Both the position numbers and the translations under genes were made by a program. This document shows positions 1-5,702 of a DNA stretch of 6,396 nt, piece by piece. Under the pieces are notes generated by a model. It searched no databases, was not told where the DNA came from, and saw nothing but the letters and a program-made list of their open reading frames with translations. Each line of letters begins with the position of its first letter. Position 1 is the stretch's first letter. Origin of the DNA: an uncultured Ruminococcus sp. (GTDB lineage Bacteria > Bacillota > Clostridia > Oscillospirales > Ruminococcaceae); the NCBI GenBank assembly GCA_902796865.1, contig CADBQZ010000176.1:1-6396 (forward strand), written 5' to 3'.

Positions 1-2
1 AA

Positions 3-66
3 GGGCATTTGTGTTTCTATTCAAATCAAAGATTTGATGAAACACTGGCAAATGCTCGCCCGTTGC
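3..66. repeat. Imperfect long hairpin, left-edge repeat element
   Basis: Three nested arms are visible: GCATTTG (5-11) with CAAATGC (49-55), TGTTTC (12-17) with GAAACA (39-44), and TCAAATC (21-27) with GATTTGA (31-37), closing on an AAA loop. A 4-nt bulge (45-48) separates the outer two. An alternative outer pairing is GGGC (3-6) with GCCC (58-61). The 12-mer CTCGCCCGTTGC at 55-66 recurs exactly at 552-563 inside the palindromic element there. I infer that this is a diverged or enlarged relative of that element, partly cut by the window edge. No function can be assigned. Confidence 0.6.
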
Positions 67-211
67 GAAAATAACAACATCAATTTACAATTAAGAAAGG
101 TACATTGCAATCAAAGCATTAAGGCAAATTTATCTTCTTATGCTTTTCGGCAATGAGATAAACCAAAATTAGAAGTTTACTATGAATTAGAGTTATTCTG
201 ATTTCTTTTGC

Positions 212-377
212 CTTACTTTTCTTTTTCAGCCAAAAAGAAAAGTAAGTGTGTTCTTTGGTTACTTTCTTACACGAGTAAGAAAGTAACATAATAAGTTTTT
301 CTCAGCGTTTCTTTGTATGCACAAAGAAACGCTTGCAAAGAAAAGCACAAACTTTCTTTTATACAAAAGAAAGTTTG
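212..377. repeat. Array of four regularly spaced perfect hairpins
   Basis: Four uninterrupted inverted repeats follow one another. H1 has arms 212-226 and 232-246 (15 bp, loop CAGCC). H2 has arms 258-270 and 275-287 (13 bp, loop ACGA). H3 has arms 304-316 and 321-333 (13 bp, loop ATGC). H4 has arms 348-360 and 365-377 (13 bp, loop ATAC). The start-to-start distances are 46, 46 and 44 nt. Every left arm is pyrimidine-rich and shares a TTTCTT core, as in GTTACTTTCTTAC (H2) and CAAACTTTCTTTT (H4). The arms otherwise differ, yet each stays perfectly self-complementary. None is followed directly by a clean T-run, so they are not ordinary terminators. Arms of this GTTACTTTCTT type are, from memory, widespread intergenic repeats without an assigned role. 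The structure is certain and its function is unknown. Confidence 0.9.
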
Positions 378-534
378 ATAAAGAAATATTAAGAAAATAG
401 ATAAACCATACTGTATGCCCGTTAAGCAGGTCTCGACTTGTTTTAGTGTAATTATAGCTTTGTTGATTTCTTTGAAAGCGTCGCAAAAGTTGGTCTGTGA
501 TTTAACTTTTTTGGAAAAATACGTTATAGCCAAG

Positions 535-594
535 TGTAGGGGCGAGCATTACTCGCCCGTTGCTTTCGGGCTGTCGAGGTCGCCAGCCCCTACA
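535..594. repeat. 60-bp palindromic element with TGTAGGGGC terminal inverted repeats
   Basis: The ends are an exact 9-bp inverted repeat, TGTAGGGGC (535-543) and GCCCCTACA (586-594). Inside lies a second hairpin, GGGCGAG (540-546) with CTCGCCC (552-558) around a 5-nt loop, so the outer and inner arms share GGGC and compete. The GC content is far above that of the flanking DNA. The compact size, inverted ends and absence of coding capacity suggest a miniature non-autonomous or REP-like repeat. I recall very similar TGTAGGGGCGA-type sequences scattered through Clostridia genomes, but copy number in this genome cannot be seen here. No flanking target duplication is obvious. Confidence 0.7.
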
Positions 595-612
595 TTTGTT
601 CCATTAGTCACC

Positions 613-692
613 CGGTCGGGAATTAAAGGGTGTAATAAAATTAGAGGCAACAGAGCGACTGGGTGCAGCGTCACGCTGCCTGGGGTCACCCG
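613..692. repeat. Direct repeat unit 1 (CGGTCGGGAATTA to GTCACCCG)
   Basis: The unit opens with the 13-mer CGGTCGGGAATTA (613-625). It continues with AATAAAATTA (634-643), then a variable segment carrying the hairpin GCAGCG-TCA-CGCTGC (665-679), and closes with GGGGTCACCCG (682-692). The same opening, the same spacing to AATAAAATTA and the same closing recur in unit 2 at 728-793. Another GTCACCCG just before this unit (607-614) suggests that a preceding unit has been lost or cut back. It is a non-coding interspersed or tandem repeat of unknown function. Confidence 0.75.
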
Positions 693-703
693 ACAAAAAT
701 TTT

Positions 704-728
704 GCCTGCCCTTTAATAAAAGGCAGGC
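704..728 (-). terminator. Hairpin between the two repeat units, possible backup terminator
   Basis: A 7-bp GC-rich stem, GCCTGCC (704-710) with GGCAGGC (722-728), encloses an 11-nt AT-rich loop in which TTT and AAA can extend the stem past a bulged C. Read on the minus strand, it is followed by AAAA and then five T residues (699-695). It could stop transcripts from the GH94 gene that pass the first hairpin. The T-run begins 4 nt after the stem, so the case is weak. On the plus strand no T-run follows. Confidence 0.35.
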
Positions 729-793
729 GGTCGGGAATTAGAATACGAAATAAAATTAAAAGGGACAGGGCGTCTGTCCTCCGGGGTCACCCG
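728..793. repeat. Direct repeat unit 2, abutting the GH94 stop codon
   Basis: The unit begins with the same 13-mer CGGTCGGGAATTA (728-740) as unit 1, has AATAAAATTA at the same offset (749-758), and ends with GGGGTCACCCG (783-793). Its variable middle differs from unit 1 but also forms a hairpin (763-779). It lies 2 bp from the stop codon of the phosphorylase gene, so the repeat forms that gene's 3' untranslated region. Confidence 0.75.
751..780 (-). terminator. Probable intrinsic terminator of the GH94 gene
   Basis: On the minus strand, 16 nt after the stop codon, GGACAG (779-774) pairs with CTGTCC (768-763) across the 5-nt loop ACGCC. After one C there follows TTTTAATTTTA (761-751). A short GC-containing stem plus a U-rich tail, in the right orientation just after the gene, fits a Rho-independent terminator. 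It lies inside direct repeat unit 2. The 6-bp stem is short and the U-tract is interrupted by AA. Confidence 0.6.
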
Positions 794-795
794 GG

Positions 796-3177
796 TCAGC
801 CTAAAACGATAGTAATATTGTTTGTATCTTTAAGCTTATCAGCTGGGATATAATTGCTGTCAAGCTTTGTGCCGTTAAGAAGGAGTTCCTTTACACCGGA
901 TTGTTTATGCTCGGGGTTCTTTACTTCTATATCAAGAACTTTTCCTCGGAAAAGCTTGTGCATCCTGAAGCTTTTCCACTCGGAAGGAACAGCAGGGTCT
1001 ATCTTTATGCCGCTTGCATCAGGTCTTATACCGCAGATACCCTCAACACAGCCTACCATTACGGTCGATGCTGTACCTGTGAGCCAGTGAACGTGTGAAC
1101 GGCCTGCAAAAGGTGAAGCAGTACTTTCGGTGAACTGTCCGTGAGCGTATGGCTCGATAACTCTTATCTCTGCCTTATCGTTCATAGCGGCGGGTGAGCT
1201 TTCCATAAAGTATTCAAACGCTCTGTCACCGTGGCCCATGAGCGATTCTGCAAGTATCAGCCAGCCCTGTGACTGTGAGAAGATACCGCCGTTTTCTTTT
1301 GTGTCCTTATTGTAAATGTGCATGAGCGCACCGTCGAAGTAATCTTTTACATATGGAGGGTCAAGAAGTTTTGCACCGTATGGAGTGTTAAGTCTTTCGT
1401 GGACTGTATCAAGCGCTTTTTCGCCCTTTTCATCTTTTGCAAAACCGGAAATAACGCTCCAGCTCTGAGGGTTGAGCCACATATTAGCTTCGCTGTCTTT
1501 TTTAGCACCAACGATCACGCCGTCTTCTCTGATGCCTCTTATGAATCTGTCCTCGTCCCAGCATTTTTCGAGCGCCGATGCAAGCTTCTGACGGAGACTG
1601 TCGATATATCCGATATAGAGTGTATCGCCTTTGTTTTCAGCCATTTTGCTTATAACATCAAAAGCATAGTAAAGCTGGAATGCTACGAATGTAGTCTCGC
1701 CCTGTGCGCCAAGCCTTAAACAGTCGTTCCAGTCGGCATGAAGTCCTGCCGGCATTGAATTCTTTCCAAGGTGATCTATAGAGAATTCGATCGCTTTTTT
1801 GAGGTGGTCATAAACTGTTGCCTTTCCGCCGTTTGCGTATACGATCTCTTCATCGAGGAACTTTTCGTTTCCACTTTCGCCGATGTATTTTTCAATAGTC
1901 GGGAACAGCCAGAGAGCATCATCGGCACGGTAGGACGGGTGTCCTGTCTCCTTGACGTATTCGGGATCGTCAGGAGTATTTTCAAAGCCTGCTTTGTGTG
2001 TGAATTTAACGAGAGGAAGTCCGCCGCCGTTATCTACCTGTGCCGAAAGCATGAAGCGTATCTTTTCGAGCGCAAGCTCCGGGTCAAGATGGATTATACC
2101 CTGAATGTCCTGAACTGTATCACGATAGCCGTATCCGTTTCTGAGTCCGCAGTATATGAATGAAGCGGCTCTTGACCATATGAATGTGATAAAGCACTGG
2201 AAAGCGTTCCATACGTTTATCATGTTGTTGAATTCTTCACTTGGAGTATCGACTGAAAATCTGTCGAGCTTTTCGTGCCAGAAGCTCTTGAGTTCGGCTA
2301 TCTCTTTTTCGGCTTTGCCGGTGCTGCCGTATGATGATATTATGCTGTCGGCATCACTGCTGTTTTTTGCACCTAAAATAAAGTCAAAACTTACTTCTTC
2401 GCCGGGTGCAAGCTTTATCTCTGTCTGGAGCGCACCGCAGGAGTTGGAGTTGTAGTTCATAGAACCGTCGAGCTTTCCGTTTTCTATCTGTACAGGGTTT
2501 GAATAGGTGCGGTAGCTTCCTATGAATTTGTTCAGGTCGCCGCAGGCAGCAGTTACTTCTGCTCCCGAAAGTCCGAAAAAGCGGTCACGCCTGTCTTCCG
2601 GATCGTTTTCTGTGATTATCTGCATTACCTTGTTTTTCTCAAAAGCTGTCTGAGATATAAACAGAGAGTACTGTAGATTTACCTGATCCTGCTCATAGTT
2701 ATCCTCGTTTGTGAATTCGGTGAAGCCAAAAGCTGAAAGCTCACGGGGAGCATCACCAAGATTTTTTACCTTGCAGTGCCATACTTCATAGTCGGCACCC
2801 TTAGGAACATAGTAGGTAACGTCTGTTCTGATATCGCTGTATTCCGAGGAAATAACAGTATAAGCTGTACCGTGGCGGCATTCGCTCTTGTATTTATCGA
2901 GCGGTTTTCCTACCGGCTGCCATGAGCCTGACCAGAAGTCGCCGGTCTTATTATCTCTTAAATAGATGTATCTTCCCGGAAGAGCCATCATTGAATTAAA
3001 GCGGAAGCGTGTGATCCTTCCGTTGGCGCCGGAACGTACAAAGCTGTAGCCTGCTGCATTGTTTGAGATGATAGCGCCGTATTCGGGCGAGCCTAAATAG
3101 TTTACCCAAGGGGCAGGCGTATCCGGACGGGTTATCACATATTCTTTATTTTCAAGATCAAAATAGCCGTATTTCAT
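796..3177 (-). CDS. GH94 cellobiose/cellodextrin phosphorylase
   Basis: This is an inverting glycoside phosphorylase that splits cellobiose or short cellodextrins with phosphate into glucose 1-phosphate and a shortened sugar. It has no signal peptide, so it acts in the cytoplasm on imported oligosaccharides. The 793 residues match cellobiose-phosphorylase size (about 800) and lack the long N-terminal extension of roughly 980-residue cellodextrin phosphorylases. The N-terminal beta-sandwich begins MKYGYFD and includes PWVNYLG. The (alpha/alpha)6 catalytic domain shows LRNGYGYRD (345-353), HADWNDCL (from 480) with Asp485 as probable general acid, KENGGIFSQSQGW (627-639), and the phosphate-site pair Thr700-Gly701 in HWLTGTA. 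The C-terminus (YIPADKL to VLG) looks natural. Gln635 sits where the phosphate-binding His normally is, and Tyr622 lies 13 residues earlier (see findings). The ATG is preceded by AAGGAG (3191-3186) with an 8-nt spacer. The family is certain, but cellobiose versus longer substrates is unsettled. Confidence 0.95.
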   Translation of the reverse strand: MKYGYFDLENKEYVITRPDTPAPWVNYLGSPEYGAIISNNAAGYSFVRSGANGRITRFRFNSMMALPGRYIYLRDNKTGDFWSGSWQPVGKPLDKYKSECRHGTAYTVISSEYSDIRTDVTYYVPKGADYEVWHCKVKNLGDAPRELSAFGFTEFTNEDNYEQDQVNLQYSLFISQTAFEKNKVMQIITENDPEDRRDRFFGLSGAEVTAACGDLNKFIGSYRTYSNPVQIENGKLDGSMNYNSNSCGALQTEIKLAPGEEVSFDFILGAKNSSDADSIISSYGSTGKAEKEIAELKSFWHEKLDRFSVDTPSEEFNNMINVWNAFQCFITFIWSRAASFIYCGLRNGYGYRDTVQDIQGIIHLDPELALEKIRFMLSAQVDNGGGLPLVKFTHKAGFENTPDDPEYVKETGHPSYRADDALWLFPTIEKYIGESGNEKFLDEEIVYANGGKATVYDHLKKAIEFSIDHLGKNSMPAGLHADWNDCLRLGAQGETTFVAFQLYYAFDVISKMAENKGDTLYIGYIDSLRQKLASALEKCWDEDRFIRGIREDGVIVGAKKDSEANMWLNPQSWSVISGFAKDEKGEKALDTVHERLNTPYGAKLLDPPYVKDYFDGALMHIYNKDTKENGGIFSQSQGWLILAESLMGHGDRAFEYFMESSPAAMNDKAEIRVIEPYAHGQFTESTASPFAGRSHVHWLTGTASTVMVGCVEGICGIRPDASGIKIDPAVPSEWKSFRMHKLFRGKVLDIEVKNPEHKQSGVKELLLNGTKLDSNYIPADKLKDTNNITIVLG

Positions 3178-3218
3178 ATTTTTTACTCCTTGAATCTTTT
3201 AATTAGTATAGTACTTCT

Positions 3219-3247
3219 ATAATAACATGAAAATTGGAATTATTCAA
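3219..3247 (-). promoter_or_regulatory. Predicted sigma-A promoter of the GH94 gene
   Basis: Read on the minus strand, TTGAAT (3247-3242) serves as -35 and TATTAT (3224-3219) as -10. The spacer is exactly 17 nt, and a TG dinucleotide one base before the -10 makes it an extended -10. Transcription would start near 3212, giving a leader of about 35 nt before the ATG at 3177. I see no clear catabolite-responsive element or LacI-type sugar operator nearby. Confidence 0.6.
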
Positions 3248-3380
3248 GCTTTTTTGGAAAAGTGTACAAAAAAATACTATATATTCTATATTGATGATAC
3301 GTTATTTATCTCTGTCGGCAGGAAAAAAGCTGGGATTTATTTTTAAATTATTATTTTATTACACTATTCGCTTATAAGGG

Positions 3381-3409
3381 TTGAAAAATAAACTGATATG
3401 TGGTATAAT
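3381..3409 (+). promoter_or_regulatory. Predicted sigma-A promoter of the ilvBNC operon
   Basis: TTGAAA (3381-3386) and TATAAT (3404-3409) are separated by exactly 17 nt, with TGG immediately before the -10 (extended -10). This is close to consensus and suggests a strong vegetative promoter. The start site would fall near 3415-3418, leaving a leader of about 50 nt before ilvB. Long AT-rich tracts lie further upstream (3337-3361). Confidence 0.75.
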
Positions 3410-3465
3410 AAACTATTATGTTAGAAGAATAAAATTCATCAAATAAAAAAGAAAAAGGTGAAAAC

Positions 3466-5157
3466 ATGAAACTTACAGGCGCACAGATAATAATAGAGAC
3501 ACTTATCGAGCAGGGCTGCGACAAGGTATTCGGCTATCCGGGCGGTCAGATACTCAATGTGTATGACGAATTATATAAAAGCAGTGACAGGATAAAGCAT
3601 ATAATCACCGCTCATGAACAGGGTGCTGCACACGCTGCGGACGGTTATGCGAGAGCTACCGGCAAGACAGGTGTTGTTATCGCTACTTCCGGTCCGGGTG
3701 CTACTAACCTTGTAACAGGTATAGCTACTGCATACCTCGATTCTATACCGCTCGTTGCGATAACAGGAAACGTTCCGTGCGGACTTTTAGGCCGTGACAG
3801 CTTCCAGGAGGTCGATATATGCGGAGTGACACTTCCGGTAACAAAATACAACTATATCGTAAAAGACGTAACAGAGCTTGCTGATACTATCCGTGAGGCA
3901 TTCAAGATCGCAAGATCGGGCAGACCGGGTCCCGTGCTGGTGGATGTTCCAAAGGATGTGCAGATAGCTCAGTGTGAGTTTGAAAATAAACCTATCGAGC
4001 CGGATTTCCCGTCTCCTGAGGCTGATGAAGATGACCTTCAGAGAGCAGTCGAAATGATAAAGGAGGCAAAAAAGCCTTATATCTATATCGGCGGCGGCGT
4101 TGTTTCAGCAGAGGCAGGAGAGGAAGCAAAGAAGTTTGCTGATCTTATAGATGCTCCTATCGGATGCAGTATGATGGGTCTTTCGGCAGTTCCGGACAGC
4201 GAACCGAGATTCTTAGGTATGCAGGGTATGCACGGTCATTATGCTTCTTCTATGGCACAGTCAAAGGCGGATCTCGTTATAGCAGTCGGCGCAAGATTCA
4301 GCGACAGAGCGACAGGCAAGATGAGCGTATATGTAAGAAACTGCAATGTTATCCATATAGATGTCGATGATGCAGAGATAGATAAGAACGTTAAAAGCCA
4401 GCTCGGTCTTAACGGTGATGTAAAGGAGATACTCACAAAGCTTATCTCGGCTGTTCCGCAGCAGGAACATTCAGATTGGATGGAAGAGATAGAAGGTTTC
4501 CGCAAAAAGGAAGCTGAAAATCTTAAAAAGGCAAGAAGACAGGGTGTTCTGACCCCGTATGATATCATAGAAGCTGTAAACGATGTACTTCCGGGCGACT
4601 CTGTCGTTGCAACAGATGTAGGACAGCATCAGATGTGGACAGCTCAGCATTATAAATTTGAAAGCCCGAGAACATTCGTTTCAAGCGGCGGTCTTGGTAC
4701 TATGGGATTCGGACTTGGTGCTGCTATAGGTGCTTCGGTCGGAACTCAGAAGCCGGCTGTACTGTTTACAGGCGACGGAAGCTTTGGAATGAATCTGAAT
4801 GAGCTTGCAACAGCAGTATCCATAAATGCTCCTGTTATCGTCGTTATAATGAATAACGGCGTTCTCGGAATGGTAAGACAGTGGCAGACACTTTTCTTCG
4901 GAAAGAGATATTCTAACACGACACTTGAAAGAAAGACCGATTTTGTAAAGCTTGCAGAGAGCTTCGGCGCAAACGGCTACAGAGCCGATACAAAAGAAGA
5001 TCTTTCAAAGGCTTTTAAAGATGCGTTTGAAAAGGGCGGTCCTGCTGTTATAGACTGTCATATAAGCGCTGATGAATTCGTCCTCCCGATGCTACCGCCG
5101 GGCGGTTCGATAGATGACATCATTACCAATGTGGATATAGACGGAGGTGACATCTGA
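3466..5157 (+). CDS. ilvB: Acetolactate (acetohydroxy acid) synthase large subunit
   Basis: This is the catalytic subunit of acetohydroxy acid synthase. It uses thiamine diphosphate to condense two pyruvates to 2-acetolactate, or pyruvate with 2-oxobutyrate, which is the first shared step to valine, leucine and isoleucine. The 563 residues match the family. The N-terminal ThDP domain has FGYPGGQIL (22-30) and catalytic Glu51 in HEQGAAHAADGYARATG, followed by GRDSFQE. The middle FAD-binding domain has RFSDR (277-281). The C-terminal domain carries the Mg-ThDP motif from GDGSFGMN (436-443) to Asn463-Asn464, then GMVRQWQ with Trp473, the Trp known in this family from herbicide resistance. The start MKLTGAQ is typical, and AAAGGTGA (3454-3461) lies just upstream. 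The TGA overlaps the ilvN start by one base. The probable promoter is at 3381-3409, with no long attenuator leader visible. Confidence 0.97.
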   Translation: MKLTGAQIIIETLIEQGCDKVFGYPGGQILNVYDELYKSSDRIKHIITAHEQGAAHAADGYARATGKTGVVIATSGPGATNLVTGIATAYLDSIPLVAITGNVPCGLLGRDSFQEVDICGVTLPVTKYNYIVKDVTELADTIREAFKIARSGRPGPVLVDVPKDVQIAQCEFENKPIEPDFPSPEADEDDLQRAVEMIKEAKKPYIYIGGGVVSAEAGEEAKKFADLIDAPIGCSMMGLSAVPDSEPRFLGMQGMHGHYASSMAQSKADLVIAVGARFSDRATGKMSVYVRNCNVIHIDVDDAEIDKNVKSQLGLNGDVKEILTKLISAVPQQEHSDWMEEIEGFRKKEAENLKKARRQGVLTPYDIIEAVNDVLPGDSVVATDVGQHQMWTAQHYKFESPRTFVSSGGLGTMGFGLGAAIGASVGTQKPAVLFTGDGSFGMNLNELATAVSINAPVIVVIMNNGVLGMVRQWQTLFFGKRYSNTTLERKTDFVKLAESFGANGYRADTKEDLSKAFKDAFEKGGPAVIDCHISADEFVLPMLPPGGSIDDIITNVDIDGGDI

Positions 5158-5159
5158 TG
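5143..5159 (+). promoter_or_regulatory. ilvN ribosome binding site and ilvB/ilvN stop-start overlap
   Basis: GGAGGTGA (5143-5150) lies inside the last codons of ilvB, with 9 nt between GGAGG and the ilvN ATG (5157-5159). The ilvB stop TGA (5155-5157) shares its A with that ATG. This arrangement points to translational coupling, which would help keep catalytic and regulatory subunits in balance. It also fixes the ilvN start. Confidence 0.85.
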
Positions 5160-5651
5160 GCAAAATATGTTTTCGGTATACTTGTATCAAATAAAGCCGG
5201 TGTGCTCACAAGAGTTTCAAGTATGTTTACGAGAAGAGGATTCAACATCGACACACTTACAGTTGGTGCGACACAGGATCCGGAGCTTTCAAGAATAACC
5301 ATAAGCATGGTCGGTGACGAGTATGCAAGGTCACAGATAATAAAGCAGCTCGACAAGATGCACGATGTCAAAAAAGTACAGGCTATGGAGCCTGATGAAA
5401 CGGTTACTCGTGAGCTTTTGCTCATAAAGCTCAAAAACGCTCCGGAAACAAGACAGGACGTTTTGGCAGCGGTAAATGTATTCCGCTCAAATATTGTTGA
5501 TTATTCACCTGATTCTCTTTGTATAGAGATAACCGGTGAAACATCAAAGCTTGACGCTTTTATCGAGCTTGTAAGACCATTCGGCATCATGGAAATGTGT
5601 CGTACAGGTCTTGTAGCGCTTGAAAGAGGAAGCGGCTGTATGGAGATATGA
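5157..5651 (+). CDS. ilvN: Acetolactate synthase small (regulatory) subunit
   Basis: This is the regulatory subunit of acetohydroxy acid synthase. It binds IlvB, raises its activity and confers feedback inhibition, usually by valine. The 164 residues match the size of E. coli IlvH (163). An N-terminal ACT domain spans about residues 4-77, with SNKAGVLTRV (11-20) and RRGFNIDTLTVG (26-37). Gly15 and Asn30 align by eye with IlvH Gly14 and Asn29, positions where changes are known to relieve valine inhibition, so a valine-sensitive enzyme is expected. RELLLIKL and the C-terminal half (KLDAFIELVRPFGI, then RTGLVALERG) match the second domain of the family. The gene overlaps ilvB by one base and is followed 69 nt later by ilvC. 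Isoleucine is mostly ATA (9 of 13 codons). Confidence 0.96.
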   Translation: MAKYVFGILVSNKAGVLTRVSSMFTRRGFNIDTLTVGATQDPELSRITISMVGDEYARSQIIKQLDKMHDVKKVQAMEPDETVTRELLLIKLKNAPETRQDVLAAVNVFRSNIVDYSPDSLCIEITGETSKLDAFIELVRPFGIMEMCRTGLVALERGSGCMEI

Positions 5652-5653
5652 AG

Positions 5654-5684
5654 CTCTCAAAAACGGAACTTTCCGCTTTAAGAG
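5654..5684 (+). other. Imperfect stem-loop in the ilvN-ilvC gap
   Basis: CTCT (5654-5657) pairs with AGAG (5681-5684), AAA (5661-5663) with TTT (5677-5679), and CGGA (5664-5667) with TCCG (5672-5675) around the loop ACTT, with small bulges. No T-run follows, so it is not a terminator. It could be an RNA processing or stability element between two genes that may be expressed at different levels, but the stem is weak and may be chance. Confidence 0.3.
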
Positions 5685-5702
5685 TGATATAAATTATTCT
5701 AA

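Larger units (their letters stand above)
1..795. other. Gene-free repeat island downstream of the GH94 gene
   Basis: No convincing coding sequence is present in this stretch. The open frames it contains run through perfect inverted repeats or repeat units, use TTG starts or lack a ribosome binding site, and resemble no protein family I know. The stretch is instead packed with inverted and direct repeats, annotated separately. AT-rich DNA with no visible feature fills 67-211 and 378-534, apart from a weak inverted repeat TTTATCT (129-135) with AGATAAA (156-162) and a small palindrome at 407-417. The gene left of the window is unknown, so the direction from which this region is transcribed cannot be judged. 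Confidence 0.75.

Noticed and set aside
212..377. Hairpin array as a CRISPR array
   Set aside because: The units are internally palindromic and differ in sequence, there is no constant repeat with unique spacers, and no cas genes are in view.
212..377. Hairpin array as tandem Rho-independent terminators
   Set aside because: The stems are AT-rich and none is followed immediately by a T-run on either strand. Only H2 has TTTTT, about 8 nt away.
407..417. CATACTGTATG palindrome as an operator
   Set aside because: It is a short single palindrome with no promoter or gene beside it and no match to an operator I recognise.
267..533. Minus-strand 88-codon open frame (and an overlapping 75-codon frame at 259-486)
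   Set aside because: Both need a TTG start and run through hairpins H2 to H4, so their hydrophobic C-terminal halves are read from inverted repeats. The part at 400-533 looks slightly protein-like and could be a relic, but nothing identifies it.
415..741. Plus-strand 108-codon open frame from ATG 415
   Set aside because: It runs straight through the 60-bp palindrome and repeat unit 1, has no ribosome binding site, and its translation resembles no family I know. It is best explained as a by-product of the repeats.
1318..2455. Several plus-strand open frames of 99-133 codons opposite the phosphorylase gene
   Set aside because: They are antisense shadows of a well-conserved GH94 gene and lack ribosome binding sites and recognisable domains.
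796..3177. Truncation of the phosphorylase C-terminus by the adjacent repeat
   Set aside because: The protein ends in a motif (YIPADKL to VLG) that looks like the natural end of GH94 phosphorylases, so the repeat lies just outside the gene.
3249..3262. CTTTT-TTGG-AAAAG inverted repeat in the divergent promoter region
   Set aside because: It is a five-base A/T-dominated stem, easily produced by chance in this AT-rich stretch, and it is not placed to act as an attenuator.
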